A stretch of 64,000 bases of DNA from Crossiella sp. SN42 (GCF_023897065.1 NZ_JAMHIV010000005.1:62001-126000), one strand, 5' to 3'; positions 10,465 through 19,800 are shown, numbered from the stretch's first letter. Notes: a model not told the origin generated them from the sequence alone. A program made the numbers and translations.

Positions 10465-11771
10465 GGCGCCGATGGCCGTTGCGCGTCAGAATCGCAGTCA
10501 CCGGCGCGGTGGCGGTCGCGCTGACGTCCACGGCAATGGCGGTGGCCGCCTACCTGCTGATCGCGGGTGAACTGCACCGATCGACCGACCTGGGTTTACA
10601 GCGGGAGGTGACTCGGCTGAAACGCGCGGCTCCCGACGCCTGGATCCCCGCCGGCCCCTGCGAGTTCATCACCGCGCCCGCGTGCGCGCAGAAGGTGACC
10701 GCGGACGGGCGCATCACCGACGACGCCGGACTGCCGGTCACCGAGGAGACCCGCGCGGTCGCCGCGGGCCATCGGACCGCCTTCTTCAGCGCCGCGACCA
10801 TCGGCGGCCACCCGGTGCGGATGCTCACCTCCCCGCTGGCCGAGGGAGTGGCGGTGCAGGTCGCGGTCCGCTCCGACCGCACCGACGACAGCCTCACCCG
10901 GATCGGCTGGGCGCTCATCGGTGCCGGGCTGGTCGGCGTCGCGGTGGCCGCCGCGGCCGGATACCTGGTGGCGCGCACCGGTTTGCGGCCGGTGGCCACG
11001 CTGACCGAGGCGGCCGAGCGGGTGGCGGCGAGCCGGGATCCGCAGGCGCGCATCGAGGTTGACGGCGCGGACGAGCTGGCCAGGCTCTCCGCCGGGTTCA
11101 ACACCATGCTCGCCGAACTGGACGCAGCCCTTGCCGCGCAACGACAACTGGTCGCCGACGCCTCGCACGAGCTGCGCACCCCGCTGACCGGGCTGCGCGC
11201 CAACGTCGACCTGCTGCGCCGCGCCGACCAGCTCACCCAGAGCCAGCGCGGTGACGTGCTCGCCGCGCTGCACACCCAGGCCACCAAGCTGACCACCCTG
11301 GTCACCGACCTGATCGACCTGGCCCGCGGCGAGGAAGCCGGTGACCCCACCGAGGAGCTGCGGCTGGACCTGCTGGTCGAGCACGTCACCGCCGAGGTGG
11401 GCACGCACTGGCCGCGCACCGCGTTCATGCTGGACCTGGACCCGACCGTGATCACCGGCCAGCCCGGCCGCCTGGCGCGGGCGGTGCGCAACCTGCTGGA
11501 CAACGCGGCCAAGTTCAGCCCGCCCGGCGGGGTGGTGCGGATCTCCTTGCGGGACAAGGAGTTGTGCGTGCGGGACCACGGTCCGGGGATTCCGGTCGAG
11601 GACCTGGACCGGGTGTTCGAGCGGTTCTACCGCTCCCCCGCCGCCCGGTCGCTGCCGGGTTCGGGGCTGGGGCTGGCCATCGTCGGCCAAGTGGCGCGGG
11701 CGCACGGCGCGCACGTCAGCGCGGAACGTCCCCAGGACGGCGGAACGTTGCTGCGCCTGCGTTTCCGCTGA
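10461..11771 (+). CDS. Sensor histidine kinase, MprB-like
   Basis: 436 residues with two transmembrane segments (about 10-32 and 150-172) bounding an extracellular sensor domain that contains two cysteines (GPCEFITAPACAQ). A HAMP linker follows, then the H-box ASHELRTPLTGL (phospho-acceptor His at about 236) and the ATP-binding motifs NLLDNAAKFSP, VRDHGPGIP and GSGLGLAIV. It autophosphorylates and passes phosphate to the upstream regulator. The last 56 bp overlap, on the opposite strand, the 3' end of the AraC-family gene. Confidence 0.92.
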   Translation: MRRRWPLRVRIAVTGAVAVALTSTAMAVAAYLLIAGELHRSTDLGLQREVTRLKRAAPDAWIPAGPCEFITAPACAQKVTADGRITDDAGLPVTEETRAVAAGHRTAFFSAATIGGHPVRMLTSPLAEGVAVQVAVRSDRTDDSLTRIGWALIGAGLVGVAVAAAAGYLVARTGLRPVATLTEAAERVAASRDPQARIEVDGADELARLSAGFNTMLAELDAALAAQRQLVADASHELRTPLTGLRANVDLLRRADQLTQSQRGDVLAALHTQATKLTTLVTDLIDLARGEEAGDPTEELRLDLLVEHVTAEVGTHWPRTAFMLDLDPTVITGQPGRLARAVRNLLDNAAKFSPPGGVVRISLRDKELCVRDHGPGIPVEDLDRVFERFYRSPAARSLPGSGLGLAIVGQVARAHGAHVSAERPQDGGTLLRLRFR

Positions 11772-12774
11772 CCTGCGCGCGGATCCGGCTGGGGGTGGTG
11801 CCGAACCAGCGCCGGACCGACCGGCTCATCGCCGACTGCTCGGAGAAGCCGAGCGCAGCGGCGGTGTGGCTCAACGGGATCCGGGTCTCGCGCAGCAACC
11901 GCCAGGTCGCCGCCCGGTAGACCTCAGTGCGGATCTCCTCGAAGGCGGCGCCCTCCGCGGTGAGCCGCCGTTGCAGGGTGCGCGGGTGCAGGCCGAGCAG
12001 CGCGGCGATCTCCGCCTTGGTGCCCCGGTTGACGCCCACGGTGCTCTTGAGCACGTCGCGCACCCGCGCGGAAACCCCGTGCCCGGCCGGAGGCTGGCGC
12101 GCGGCGAGGTAGGCGGCGGCCCGCTCGCGCAACCGCGGCTGACTGCCGCGCATGCTCGCGGTCAGGACCTCGCGGCCGAAGTGCAGGCCGGCGTAGGGCT
12201 GGGCGAAGAAGACGTTGGCGCCGAAGCAGTCCCGGTACTCCTCGGGGCGGCCGGTCGGGGTGTGCGGGATCGAGACACCCCTCGGCCGCAGCTCGGCCGG
12301 CACCAGCGCCCGCGCCATCCGGAAGGCCGCGGCCAGGAAACCGTCCAGCAACTGCCGCTGCGGGACCCCGGTGGCCAGGCTGACGTCGAAGCGCAGGGTG
12401 AGGCAGCCGGGCAGCTGGCGGCTGGGATCCTCCAGGGCGAGCTCGTAGGCCGGGCTGTGCACGAACAGGTACCGGGAGACCGTGCGCAGCGCCTCGGCCA
12501 CGGTCGCGGTGTCCTGGATGACCACGGCCAGCAGGCCCAGCACCTCGGGGTCCTGGCGGCTGCCCAGCCGCAGGCCGAAGGTGGGACAGGCGTGCCGCTG
12601 GGCGGCCTGCTCCAGCAGCAGGGCGACGGCGGGCAGGGAGACCATGGCCTCCGGGTCGCGCAGGGACTCCGGGTCCAGCCCGCTCTGCCTGACCAGCGGT
12701 TCCGGGTCGCCGCCGAGGTCGCGGACCAGCCCGTGGAAGCCCTGGAGGGCCCCTGCGCGCACCGACTCGTCCAC
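11716..12774 (-). CDS. AraC-family regulator (arabinose-binding-like N-domain)
   Basis: 352 residues. The N-terminal two thirds resemble the effector domain of OruR/ArgR-like AraC regulators (LVRDLGGDPEPLVRQSGLDPESL, HSPAYELALEDPS). The C-terminal HTH_18 domain has IAALLGLHPRTLQRRLTAEG and AAALGFSEQSAMSRSVRRWFG. It is divergent from an alpha/beta hydrolase gene that may be its target. The C-terminal tail of about 19 residues overlaps the histidine kinase gene by 56 bp. The GTG start has no ribosome binding site but has a promoter placed for leaderless transcription. Confidence 0.88.
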   Translation of the reverse strand: MDESVRAGALQGFHGLVRDLGGDPEPLVRQSGLDPESLRDPEAMVSLPAVALLLEQAAQRHACPTFGLRLGSRQDPEVLGLLAVVIQDTATVAEALRTVSRYLFVHSPAYELALEDPSRQLPGCLTLRFDVSLATGVPQRQLLDGFLAAAFRMARALVPAELRPRGVSIPHTPTGRPEEYRDCFGANVFFAQPYAGLHFGREVLTASMRGSQPRLRERAAAYLAARQPPAGHGVSARVRDVLKSTVGVNRGTKAEIAALLGLHPRTLQRRLTAEGAAFEEIRTEVYRAATWRLLRETRIPLSHTAAALGFSEQSAMSRSVRRWFGTTPSRIRAQVSGNAGAATFRRPGDVPR

Positions 12775-12781
12775 GATGGCC

Positions 12782-12809
12782 AGTGTCGCCGGGTGTCTCG
12801 ATATGTCAA
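12782..12809 (-). promoter_or_regulatory. Promoter of the AraC-family gene
   Basis: On the minus strand, TTGACA (12804-12809), a 16-nt spacer and GACACT (12782-12787), ending 7 nt before the GTG start. The -35 is a consensus match; the -10 is weaker. Confidence 0.45.
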
Positions 12810-12842
12810 GAAGGGGGCGCGGCGGCAGGGAAGGGTGCGCAC

Positions 12843-13631
12843 ATGGCGAAGCAGGACCTCATCCTCATCCACGGCACCTGGGGCAACGGCGAGAACTGGG
12901 GCGAGTTCGGCACCGAACTTCAGGCCAGGGGCTTCCGCGTGCACCGGCCCACCGCGCGCCACCACGGCAACCCCAGGCAGGTCGACGTGTGGGCGAACGC
13001 GCAGCGGATGACCAAGCTCGGGCTGCTCGACTTCGTCGCCGACTACGCCGAGCTGGTCGGGCGGATGGCGACGCCGCCGATCATCGTCGGGCACTCCCTC
13101 GGCGCGCTGCTGGCCCAGCTGCTCGCGGCCAGGGTGCCGCACCGCGGCCAGATCCTGCTCGGCACCGCGCCCGCGTGGGGGATGCACACCTTCGACCTCG
13201 CGCCGATGGCGCTGTGGGGCCGGTACCTGCCGCGGTGGCTGGCCGGTCAGCCGATGTACCCGGTGTCGAAGAAGGTCTGGGACAGCCACATCTGCAACGC
13301 CACCCCCAGGGAGATCTCCGACCCGTTCTACGACAGCCTGTGCGCGGAGTCCGGCACCGTCTACCGGCAGATGGTCCTGTGGTTCCTGGACCACAAGCGC
13401 CGGGCGAAGGTGGACTACCGGGCCAGCGACGCCCCGGTGCTGGTCATCGCCGGTGAGCTCGACAAGTGCACGGTGCCCAGGATCGGCCGGGTGACCGCGC
13501 GCAAGTACGGCGCGCGCGGCAGCTTCGTGCAGATCCCCGGCGCGGACCACATGATGAACGCGGGCACCCACCTGCCGGGCACGCTCAAGGCCATCGACGA
13601 CTGGCTGGACCGCCACCAGCTACGCCCTTAG
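12843..13631 (+). CDS. Alpha/beta hydrolase
   Basis: 262 residues, cytoplasmic, no signal peptide. Oxyanion strand LILIHGTWG and nucleophile elbow GHSLG with Ser85; the acid is in AGELDKC and the histidine in PGADHMMN. The catalytic triad of the alpha/beta hydrolase fold is therefore complete. The substrate cannot be told; esterase or lipase-like activity is the family default. ATG at 12843 is preceded by GGGAAGGG. Divergent from the AraC regulator, 68 bp between the starts. Confidence 0.85.
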   Translation: MAKQDLILIHGTWGNGENWGEFGTELQARGFRVHRPTARHHGNPRQVDVWANAQRMTKLGLLDFVADYAELVGRMATPPIIVGHSLGALLAQLLAARVPHRGQILLGTAPAWGMHTFDLAPMALWGRYLPRWLAGQPMYPVSKKVWDSHICNATPREISDPFYDSLCAESGTVYRQMVLWFLDHKRRAKVDYRASDAPVLVIAGELDKCTVPRIGRVTARKYGARGSFVQIPGADHMMNAGTHLPGTLKAIDDWLDRHQLRP

Positions 13632-13681
13632 CTCCTTGTGGACTATTGCCACACAAGCGGACCTCTGAGAAAGATGTCCAC

Positions 13682-15613
13682 ATGTCCGCTGTACGGCGTC
13701 ATCTCGCGCTGGGGGCCGCGTTCGCGGTGCTCGGCGCACTGCTCAGCCCGGTGTCCGCGACCGCCGCTCCGGCGGACCGGCAGGACGCGTTCACGGCCGC
13801 CGCCACCGAGTTCGGCGTGCCACCGACGGTGCTGCTCGGCGTCGGCTACCTGCTCTCGCGCTGGGACGCCAACGCGGGCGAACCCAGCCGCGGCGCGGGC
13901 TTCGGCCCCCTGCACCTCACTGACGCCCGTGGCCTCGGCGTCGCCCCGGACACCCACCACGGGGACGGCGCCGAGGACCCGCGCGGGGACACCGCCCGCC
14001 CGCTCCAACTGCCCGAGCCCGCACCGGCAGGCGTCTCCCCCGCCGGGTTGCAGACCATCGACCTGGCCGCCCGGCTGACCGGGACCGCGCCCTCGGCGCT
14101 GCGCTCGGACCCGGTGGCCAACATCCGCGGCGGCGCGGCCGTGCTCGCCCAGTACCAGCGCGAACTGGGCGGCGGCAGCGCGCCAGGGGACTGGTACGGC
14201 GCGGTGGCGCGCTACAGCGGTGCGACTGACACCGCGACCGCGCGCCGGTTCGCCGACGAGGTCTTCGAGCTGCTGCGCACCGGGACCGAGCGGGTCACCG
14301 ACGACGGCCACCGGGTGCGCCTGGCCGCCGATCCCGGCATCAGCCCGCGAGTGTCCCAAGTGGACGGTCTGGGGCTGCGCGCGCCGAAGCCGGAGGCCAC
14401 CGAGTGCCCGAAGAACCTGGGCTGTGAATGGGTTCCCGCGCCGTACGAGCACTACGACCCGAGCAAGCCGGGCAGCTACGGCAACCACGACCAGGCCGAC
14501 CGCCCGCGCGACCTGAAGATCAAGTACATCATCGTGCACGACACCGAGGGCTACTACGACACCACGCTGAAGCTGGTGCAGAACCCGAAGTACGTGAGCT
14601 GGCAGTACACCCTGCGCTCGGCCGACGGCCATGTGGCCCAACACGTCCGGGCCGAGGACGTGGCCTGGCAGGCCGGGAACTGGTACGTCAACACCCACTC
14701 CATCGGCCTGGAGCACGAGGGCTTCGCGGCCAAGGGCACCTGGTACACCGAGGCGATGTACCGCTCCTCGGCCCGGCTGGTCCGCTACCTGGCCAAGAAG
14801 TACGACATCCCGCTGGACCGGGCGCACATCCTGGGCCACGACAACGTGCCCGGCACCACCCCGGCCACCGTGCGCGGCATGCACTGGGACCCGGGCCCCT
14901 ACTGGGACTGGGCGCACTACTTCGACCTGCTCGGCGCGCCCTTCCACGCCAGCACCGGACCGTGGGCCGGGATCGTGACCATCAAACCGGACTACGCCAG
15001 CAACCACCCGGTGATGTACGGCTGCGACAGCGCCAAACCCGCCGACCCCTGCCCGGTGCGCGGCACCACCTCGGTGTTCCTGCACACCGAACCGAGCGCG
15101 GACGCCCCGCTGGTCAAGGATCCCGGGCTGCGGCCGGACGGCAGCAACAGCACCCGGCACGTCAGCGACCACGGCGGCCGGGTGGACACCGGCCAGCGGT
15201 TCGCGGTGGCCGAGCGCCGCGGCGAGTGGACCGCGATCTGGTACCTGGGCCAGAAGGCCTGGTTCCACAACCCGCGCGCGAAACCGGCCGCGGTCAACAG
15301 CACCGGGTACGTGGTCACCCCGCGCCCCGGCCTGACCGAGGTGCCGGTGTTCGGCCGGGCCTACCCCGAGGAAGCCGCCTACGAGGGCACCGGGGTGCCG
15401 TACCAGCCGATCGCGCCGTTGCAGTACACGATGCGCGCGGGTGAGAAGTACGTGCTCGCCGAGCACGAGGTGCCCACCGACTACTACTTCGCGCAGAACT
15501 GGGAAGGACCGCGGACGGTGGTGCGCGGCAAGGATCGGTACTACCAGGTGTTCTTCGGCCACCGCGCGTTCTTCGTCAAGGCGGCGGACGTCCGGGTCAG
15601 CCCCAGCTGGTAG
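13682..15613 (+). CDS. Secreted N-acetylmuramoyl-L-alanine amidase (Amidase_2)
   Basis: 643 residues with a signal peptide (cleavage near ATAAPADR). An N-terminal all-helical region (about 30-210) looks like a lysozyme/transglycosylase-type module without an obvious active site. The Amidase_2 domain (about 280-440) has the zinc ligands His in YIIVHDTEG (about 286) and His in HILGHDNVPGT, with an aspartate in HWDPGPYW. The C-terminal part holds two SH3-like segments. Expected to cleave the lactyl-peptide bond of peptidoglycan outside the cell. The ATG is preceded by a weak GAGAAAG. Confidence 0.88.
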   Translation: MSAVRRHLALGAAFAVLGALLSPVSATAAPADRQDAFTAAATEFGVPPTVLLGVGYLLSRWDANAGEPSRGAGFGPLHLTDARGLGVAPDTHHGDGAEDPRGDTARPLQLPEPAPAGVSPAGLQTIDLAARLTGTAPSALRSDPVANIRGGAAVLAQYQRELGGGSAPGDWYGAVARYSGATDTATARRFADEVFELLRTGTERVTDDGHRVRLAADPGISPRVSQVDGLGLRAPKPEATECPKNLGCEWVPAPYEHYDPSKPGSYGNHDQADRPRDLKIKYIIVHDTEGYYDTTLKLVQNPKYVSWQYTLRSADGHVAQHVRAEDVAWQAGNWYVNTHSIGLEHEGFAAKGTWYTEAMYRSSARLVRYLAKKYDIPLDRAHILGHDNVPGTTPATVRGMHWDPGPYWDWAHYFDLLGAPFHASTGPWAGIVTIKPDYASNHPVMYGCDSAKPADPCPVRGTTSVFLHTEPSADAPLVKDPGLRPDGSNSTRHVSDHGGRVDTGQRFAVAERRGEWTAIWYLGQKAWFHNPRAKPAAVNSTGYVVTPRPGLTEVPVFGRAYPEEAAYEGTGVPYQPIAPLQYTMRAGEKYVLAEHEVPTDYYFAQNWEGPRTVVRGKDRYYQVFFGHRAFFVKAADVRVSPSW

Positions 15614-15618
15614 CGCCA

Positions 15619-15657
15619 GCGCCCGGCGGAGGCGGCCCTCACCGGTCCGCCGGGCGC
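15619..15657. terminator. Bidirectional hairpin terminator
   Basis: A 12-bp perfect stem, GCGCCCGGCGGA (15619-15630) pairing with 15646-15657, between the amidase stop and the stop of the convergent DUF4097 gene. Confidence 0.7.
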
Positions 15658-15658
15658 G

Positions 15659-16390
15659 CTAGGCGTAGCGCACGGTCACATCACCGGAGTCGGTGTGCGC
15701 GCTGATCGAGCGCGGGCTGCCCGCCTCTTCGGTGACCGAGACGGTCCGCTTGCCCGACTCGACCTTGGCGTCCACCTTGTACCCGGCCGGTTCATTCGGC
15801 ACGCCGATCTCGATCGTGCCGCTGCCCGCGTTCGCGGTGACACTGCCTGGCGCGGCGGTGAAGTCGGCCCTGATGTCGCCGGAGTCGGTGCGCAGCTCGG
15901 CCTTGGGTGAGCGCGCGCCGGTGGCGGTGACCGTGCCGGAGTCGGCCCGCACGAACAGCGCGGCGACCGGGTTGTCCGCGCGCACGTCGCCGGAGTCGGT
16001 CTCCAGGTTCAGCTCGCCGGTGACATCGCGCACCGTGATCGAGCCGGAGTCGGTGCGCAGCTTCGCCGAGACCGCGGCGGGCACGGTGAGCACGTAGCTG
16101 ATCGAGCAGTTGTTCGAGCAGGTCGGCGGGTGCACGCGCAGGGTGTCGCCGTCCCACTCCTCGCGGTACGCGGGCTTGCTGGTGCCCCACTCCAGCTTCC
16201 TGGTGATGCCGACCTTGTTGTCCGCGCCCGCGCGGATCTCGACGTCACCGCTGTCCAGGGTCACCTCGACCCGGCTGACCTTCCGGTCGTGGTCCTGCTG
16301 CTGGGTCTCCCGGTTGGCCGCGAACGCGAAACACCCGCTGAGCGCCGCCAGACCCGCCAGCAGCACTGCCCCCACCTTCAGCGTCCTCAT
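15659..16390 (-). CDS. DUF4097-family lipoprotein, beta-helix repeats
   Basis: 243 residues. The N-terminus has a hydrophobic helix and lipobox LSGC (Cys about 20), so it is a predicted lipoprotein. The rest is a repeated short beta unit with TDSGD/ADSGT motifs (for example LDSGDVEIRAG, LRTDSGSITVRD, LETDSGDVRAD), which define the DUF4097 adhesin-like fold. The function of this family is unknown. The ATG has no ribosome binding site but TACGGT lies 6 nt upstream. Convergent with the amidase. Confidence 0.85.
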   Translation of the reverse strand: MRTLKVGAVLLAGLAALSGCFAFAANRETQQQDHDRKVSRVEVTLDSGDVEIRAGADNKVGITRKLEWGTSKPAYREEWDGDTLRVHPPTCSNNCSISYVLTVPAAVSAKLRTDSGSITVRDVTGELNLETDSGDVRADNPVAALFVRADSGTVTATGARSPKAELRTDSGDIRADFTAAPGSVTANAGSGTIEIGVPNEPAGYKVDAKVESGKRTVSVTEEAGSPRSISAHTDSGDVTVRYA

Positions 16391-16396
16391 GCGCAG

Positions 16397-16402
16397 ACCG
16401 TA
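16397..16402 (-). promoter_or_regulatory. -10 hexamer, likely leaderless (DUF4097 gene)
   Basis: TACGGT on the minus strand ends 6 nt before the ATG at 16390. No Shine-Dalgarno sequence intervenes. Confidence 0.45.
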
Positions 16403-16481
16403 ACGAGCCCGCGGCCGCGCGCACGAGCGGGCTGTCCCCTCCGGCGGGGGTGGTGCCAGCCCTACCCCCGCCGGAAGTGGA

Positions 16482-17864
16482 TCACGGTGCCGAAGGTCCG
16501 ACGTCGGACTTCTGCAACGGCTTGCGGGCCACCGAACCGCCGAACTCGTCCGCGCCCACGTCCAGCTTGCCGCTGCGCGCGTGCGGGTCGAAGTCGGTGG
16601 TGACGTAGGAGTAGCTGCCCACGCCCGCGTCGATGGCCGGGCTGCCCGAGCTCAACCGCTTGAGCCCGTTGGCATCCGTGGTCAGCTTCGGGTCCACGTT
16701 GCGGTAGCCACCGGCGGGCATGCCTGCACTGGCGCCGTGGGCGATGTTGCCCTCGTACTTCACCGTGGCGCCACTGCGCATCGCCACCAGCGAGCCGGAG
16801 CTGCCGACGATGATGTTGTTGGCCAGCACGCAGTCCTTGGGCAGGAAGGTGCCGCCGTCGCTGTCCACCACGGAACTGGTGCCCAGCAAGGTGTTGTAGG
16901 CCACCGTCACCCGGTCCGGCCGGTCGTGCCCGGTGCTGGCCGGCCCGCTGTCGGCCTCCGAGCCCTTGCCGAAGACCAGCGCCCGGCCGCCACTGGCCGC
17001 CACGTAGTTGTTGATGATCTTGTGATCGTTGCCGTGGAAGCGGATGCCGGTGGCGCCGAGCAGCAGGTTGCCCTCCACCGTGTTGCGGTGCCCGTGCCGC
17101 AGCACGATGTAGCCCTTGCTGTCCCGGATCGTGTTGTGCCGCACGGTGGTCTCGGAGGCCTTGACCGAGATGGCCTCCGGGTCGCCGTTGGCCTTCTCGA
17201 ACAGGTTGTGCTCGATCACGCCGCCGGAGTTGTAGCTCTGCTTGTGGCTGAAGCCGAAGCGGATCGCCTCACCGCCGTTGGCCCCGGTGAAGCCGTGGTT
17301 GTAGAAGTAGTTGTGGTGGATCTTGGTGCGCTTGGCGATGTCGTCGCCGGGCCCGGAGACCTGCAGGAAGACCCCTGCGGTGGTGCGGTTCTGGAAGGTG
17401 TTGCGGTCCACCTCCACGTCGTTTCCGCTGACGGTGACCCAGTTCCCGTCCGAGCTGAACTGGATCGTGTTGCGGCTCAACCGGATGTGGTGCGAGCCGG
17501 TGGGCACCGACAGCGAACCGCCGTGCCGCAGCGAGAACCCGTTGAGGGTCACGTAGCTGACGTTGCCGTCGAAGGCGAAGCCGGTGGAGCCGGTGATGAC
17601 CGCCTTCCCGACGTTCGCGGCGGTGACCTCGATCGGCGCGGCGGAGGTGCCCGAGCGGCGGACGGTGATCGGGCCGGTGGCGTTGTAGGTGCCGTCGGCC
17701 AGCTCGATCCGGTCGCCGGGCTTGGCTGAGTTCAGGGCGTTCTGCAGGGCGGAAAGGCTGTTCACCCGGATCGGCGCGGCGGAGTCTGCGGTGGCAGCTG
17801 AGGGCAGGGTAAAGACCAGTGCCATCGCCAGCACGGGCAACAGCACAGCGGTGTTTCTTCTCAT
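16482..17864 (-). CDS. Secreted polysaccharide lyase family 6 (alginate lyase / chondroitinase B-like)
   Basis: 460 residues with a signal peptide (to about residue 26) and a right-handed parallel beta-helix of N-x-I/F repeats. The PL6 catalytic base and acid are visible as Lys235 (AISVKAS) and Arg256 (VLRHGH). Their 21-residue spacing matches Lys250/Arg271 of chondroitinase B. Expected to depolymerise an acidic polysaccharide such as alginate by beta-elimination outside the cell. The substrate is inferred from the family. ATG at 17864 has GGAGAG 7 nt upstream, and a good promoter lies 39 bp further up. Confidence 0.88.
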   Translation of the reverse strand: MRRNTAVLLPVLAMALVFTLPSAATADSAAPIRVNSLSALQNALNSAKPGDRIELADGTYNATGPITVRRSGTSAAPIEVTAANVGKAVITGSTGFAFDGNVSYVTLNGFSLRHGGSLSVPTGSHHIRLSRNTIQFSSDGNWVTVSGNDVEVDRNTFQNRTTAGVFLQVSGPGDDIAKRTKIHHNYFYNHGFTGANGGEAIRFGFSHKQSYNSGGVIEHNLFEKANGDPEAISVKASETTVRHNTIRDSKGYIVLRHGHRNTVEGNLLLGATGIRFHGNDHKIINNYVAASGGRALVFGKGSEADSGPASTGHDRPDRVTVAYNTLLGTSSVVDSDGGTFLPKDCVLANNIIVGSSGSLVAMRSGATVKYEGNIAHGASAGMPAGGYRNVDPKLTTDANGLKRLSSGSPAIDAGVGSYSYVTTDFDPHARSGKLDVGADEFGGSVARKPLQKSDVGPSAP

Positions 17865-17902
17865 GTGCCAGCTCTCCAGTGAGTCGGCGCGGCGGTGAGC
17901 AC

Positions 17903-17932
17903 AAGCTAGGGACCCGTCCGACGTATAGTCAA
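17903..17932 (-). promoter_or_regulatory. Promoter of the PL6 lyase gene
   Basis: On the minus strand, TTGACT (17927-17932), an 18-nt spacer and TAGCTT (17903-17908). Transcription would start about 32 nt before the ATG, leaving room for the GGAGAG ribosome binding site. Confidence 0.55.
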
Positions 17933-18029
17933 GAACCTTGCCGAATCCCACAGTGCACGGATGTGAAAGAGCAGGTCCTGTCCCTGGAACGGGGTGGACC
18001 ACGTCGCGGGCCGGCCCTTGGATGAGCGG

Positions 18030-18467
18030 GTGAGCCCAGCGAGTAAGACTCCCTACAACATCATGCTCCCCAAGGAGTCCCACCCGAGCCCGGGAGAGCG
18101 TGCGACGCACGTCGGGCCGGGCTGGAGTTCGGCGGCCTTCTTCGAGCCGTGGCACCTCGGCCGGCCCTCGCCGAAGTACCGGTGGGCGATGTTCGACACC
18201 GCCGGCCAGGCGGCAGCCGACCTGGCGCTCTGTCTGGACGGCGGCTTCGGCGAGCACGGCCCCCAGGCCGCCGGTGTGGTGCGCGGCGCCCGGGCGTCCG
18301 GCGAACTGGTGCTGAGCGTCTCCGTGAACTGGGTGTGCGTGGTCTATCCGGTGCCGGCCGGCAGGCACCTCAGCAATGCCGCGGACGCCTTCTTCGCCGG
18401 GTGGCGCAGCGCGATGTTCGACCGGCGCTTCGAGCTCATCAACGCCAATCGTCCGATGATTTGCTGA
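18030..18467 (+). CDS. Hypothetical protein
   Basis: 145 residues from GTG at 18030; GTG at 17994 and ATG at 18063 are alternatives and none has a strong ribosome binding site. No family is recognised. The protein is not clearly secreted. It has a central GLY/ALA-rich region (RWAMFDTAGQAAADLALCLDG) and a C-terminal part with AADAFFAGWRSAMFDRRFELI. It is divergent from the PL6 lyase gene and nearly abuts the convergent quinone oxidoreductase gene. GC-rich third positions support coding. Confidence 0.5.
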   Translation: MSPASKTPYNIMLPKESHPSPGERATHVGPGWSSAAFFEPWHLGRPSPKYRWAMFDTAGQAAADLALCLDGGFGEHGPQAAGVVRGARASGELVLSVSVNWVCVVYPVPAGRHLSNAADAFFAGWRSAMFDRRFELINANRPMIC

Positions 18468-18476
18468 CGCCGGGCG

Positions 18477-19463
18477 TCAGTCCATGGTCACCACGACCCG
18501 GCCGACGGTGTCGCCCTCGGCCAGCTTCTGCACGCCCGCCGCCGCCTCCGCCAGCGGCAGCCGCTCGCTGACCAGCGGGTCGACCAGGCCCTCATCGGCC
18601 AACGCGGACAGCTCCAGGTGCGCCTGCCGGACCAGCGCCGGGTCCTTGTGCGTGTACAGGCCCCAGTGCAGGCCCAGCAGCGAGTAGTTCTTGACCAGGG
18701 CGTGGTTCATCGCGGCGCTGGGGATCTCGCCGCTGGCGAAGCCGACGATGACGATCCGGCCCTCGAAGGCGATCACCTTGGTGGCGGCGCGGAAGGAGTC
18801 GCCGCCCACCGGGTCGTAGACCACGTCCACGCCGCGGCCGCCGGTGAACTCCTTCACCGTGGCGATCACGTCCTCCTGCTTGCGGTCGATCACCAGGTCC
18901 GCGCCCAGCTCCTTGGCCACCTCGGCCTTGCGCGCCCCGCCGACCACGCCGATCACGGTGGCGCCAGCGGCCTTGCCGAGCTGGATGGCCGCGCTGCCAA
19001 CGCCACCGGCCGCGGCGTGCACCAGCAGGGTCTCGCCCTCGGCCAGCCCGGCCCGGCGGTGCAGGCCGAACCAGCCGGTCTGGTAGGCGATGTGGAACCC
19101 GGCGGCCTGGGCGTCGTCCAGCGCCTCGGGGGCGGGCAGCAGCTCGGCGGCATTGACCGCCACGTACTCGGCCAGCCCGCCGTGCGGCGGCGCGGGCGTG
19201 GCGATGACCCGGTCGCCGACCGCGAACCCACTGGCGCCCTCACCGAGCGCGACCACCTCACCGCAAAGCTCGACCCCCGGAGTGAACGGCAGCGGCGGGC
19301 GGACCTGGTACTGACCCCGGCACAGCAGCGCGTCCGGGAAGTTCAACGCGGTCGCGCGGACCTTCACCAGCACCTGTCCCGGCCCGGCGACCGGCTCCGG
19401 GACCTCGTCCAGCCGGAGCACGTCCCGCGGCTCGCCCAGCTCGTGCACACGCCATGCCCGCAC
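18477..19463 (-). CDS. NADPH:quinone oxidoreductase-type zinc-free MDR
   Basis: 328 residues. GroES-like N-domain (ALNFPDALLCRGQYQV, PGVELCGEVVALGEG) and Rossmann domain with VHAAAGGVGSAAIQLGKAAGA. The zinc-binding cysteines of alcohol dehydrogenases are missing, as expected for the QOR branch. It likely reduces quinones or enones with NADPH. GTG at 19463 is chosen for GGAGG 6 nt upstream; the open frame upstream is longer but carries no better start. Convergent with the hypothetical gene. Confidence 0.85.
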   Translation of the reverse strand: MRAWRVHELGEPRDVLRLDEVPEPVAGPGQVLVKVRATALNFPDALLCRGQYQVRPPLPFTPGVELCGEVVALGEGASGFAVGDRVIATPAPPHGGLAEYVAVNAAELLPAPEALDDAQAAGFHIAYQTGWFGLHRRAGLAEGETLLVHAAAGGVGSAAIQLGKAAGATVIGVVGGARKAEVAKELGADLVIDRKQEDVIATVKEFTGGRGVDVVYDPVGGDSFRAATKVIAFEGRIVIVGFASGEIPSAAMNHALVKNYSLLGLHWGLYTHKDPALVRQAHLELSALADEGLVDPLVSERLPLAEAAAGVQKLAEGDTVGRVVVTMD

Positions 19464-19584
19464 TCCGCACCTCCACGCACCGTGATCAGTCCACCCCCAT
19501 CGTGTCATGCCTCACCGACACGCGACACACGGCCATATTGGGTGCGCTTGCGCGGACTACCCCTACATGTAGTATCCGTTGCGC

Positions 19585-19800
19585 TGATGGTTCGCCGGGC
19601 ACGCAAACGCCAGGCGAGGCAACAGGGAACCCGGTGCGACTCCGGGACTGCCCCGCAGCGGTGAGTGGGAACGACCGCCGTCACCGGCCGAGCACCAGGG
19701 CCGGTACAGCACTGGACGCCACGGTCCGGGAAGCGACGGCCAGTAGGTGCGCCAGCGCTTGGCGTGTGCCCGCGAGTCCGAAGACCTGCCGTCAGCGGGC
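19585..19800 (+). ncRNA. Cobalamin (B12) riboswitch upstream of nrdAB
   Basis: The conserved core is clear. The B12 box GAGTCCGAAGACCTGCC is at 19774-19790. Upstream lie AACAGGGAACCCGGTGCGA, CTGCCCCGCAGCGGTGAG and GGAAGCGACGGCCAGTAGG, in the class order. Binding of adenosylcobalamin should shut off the downstream class Ia ribonucleotide reductase, so that the cell uses a B12-dependent class II enzyme (not in this window). This is established for the Streptomyces nrdABS operon. The 5' limit is approximate. Confidence 0.92.
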
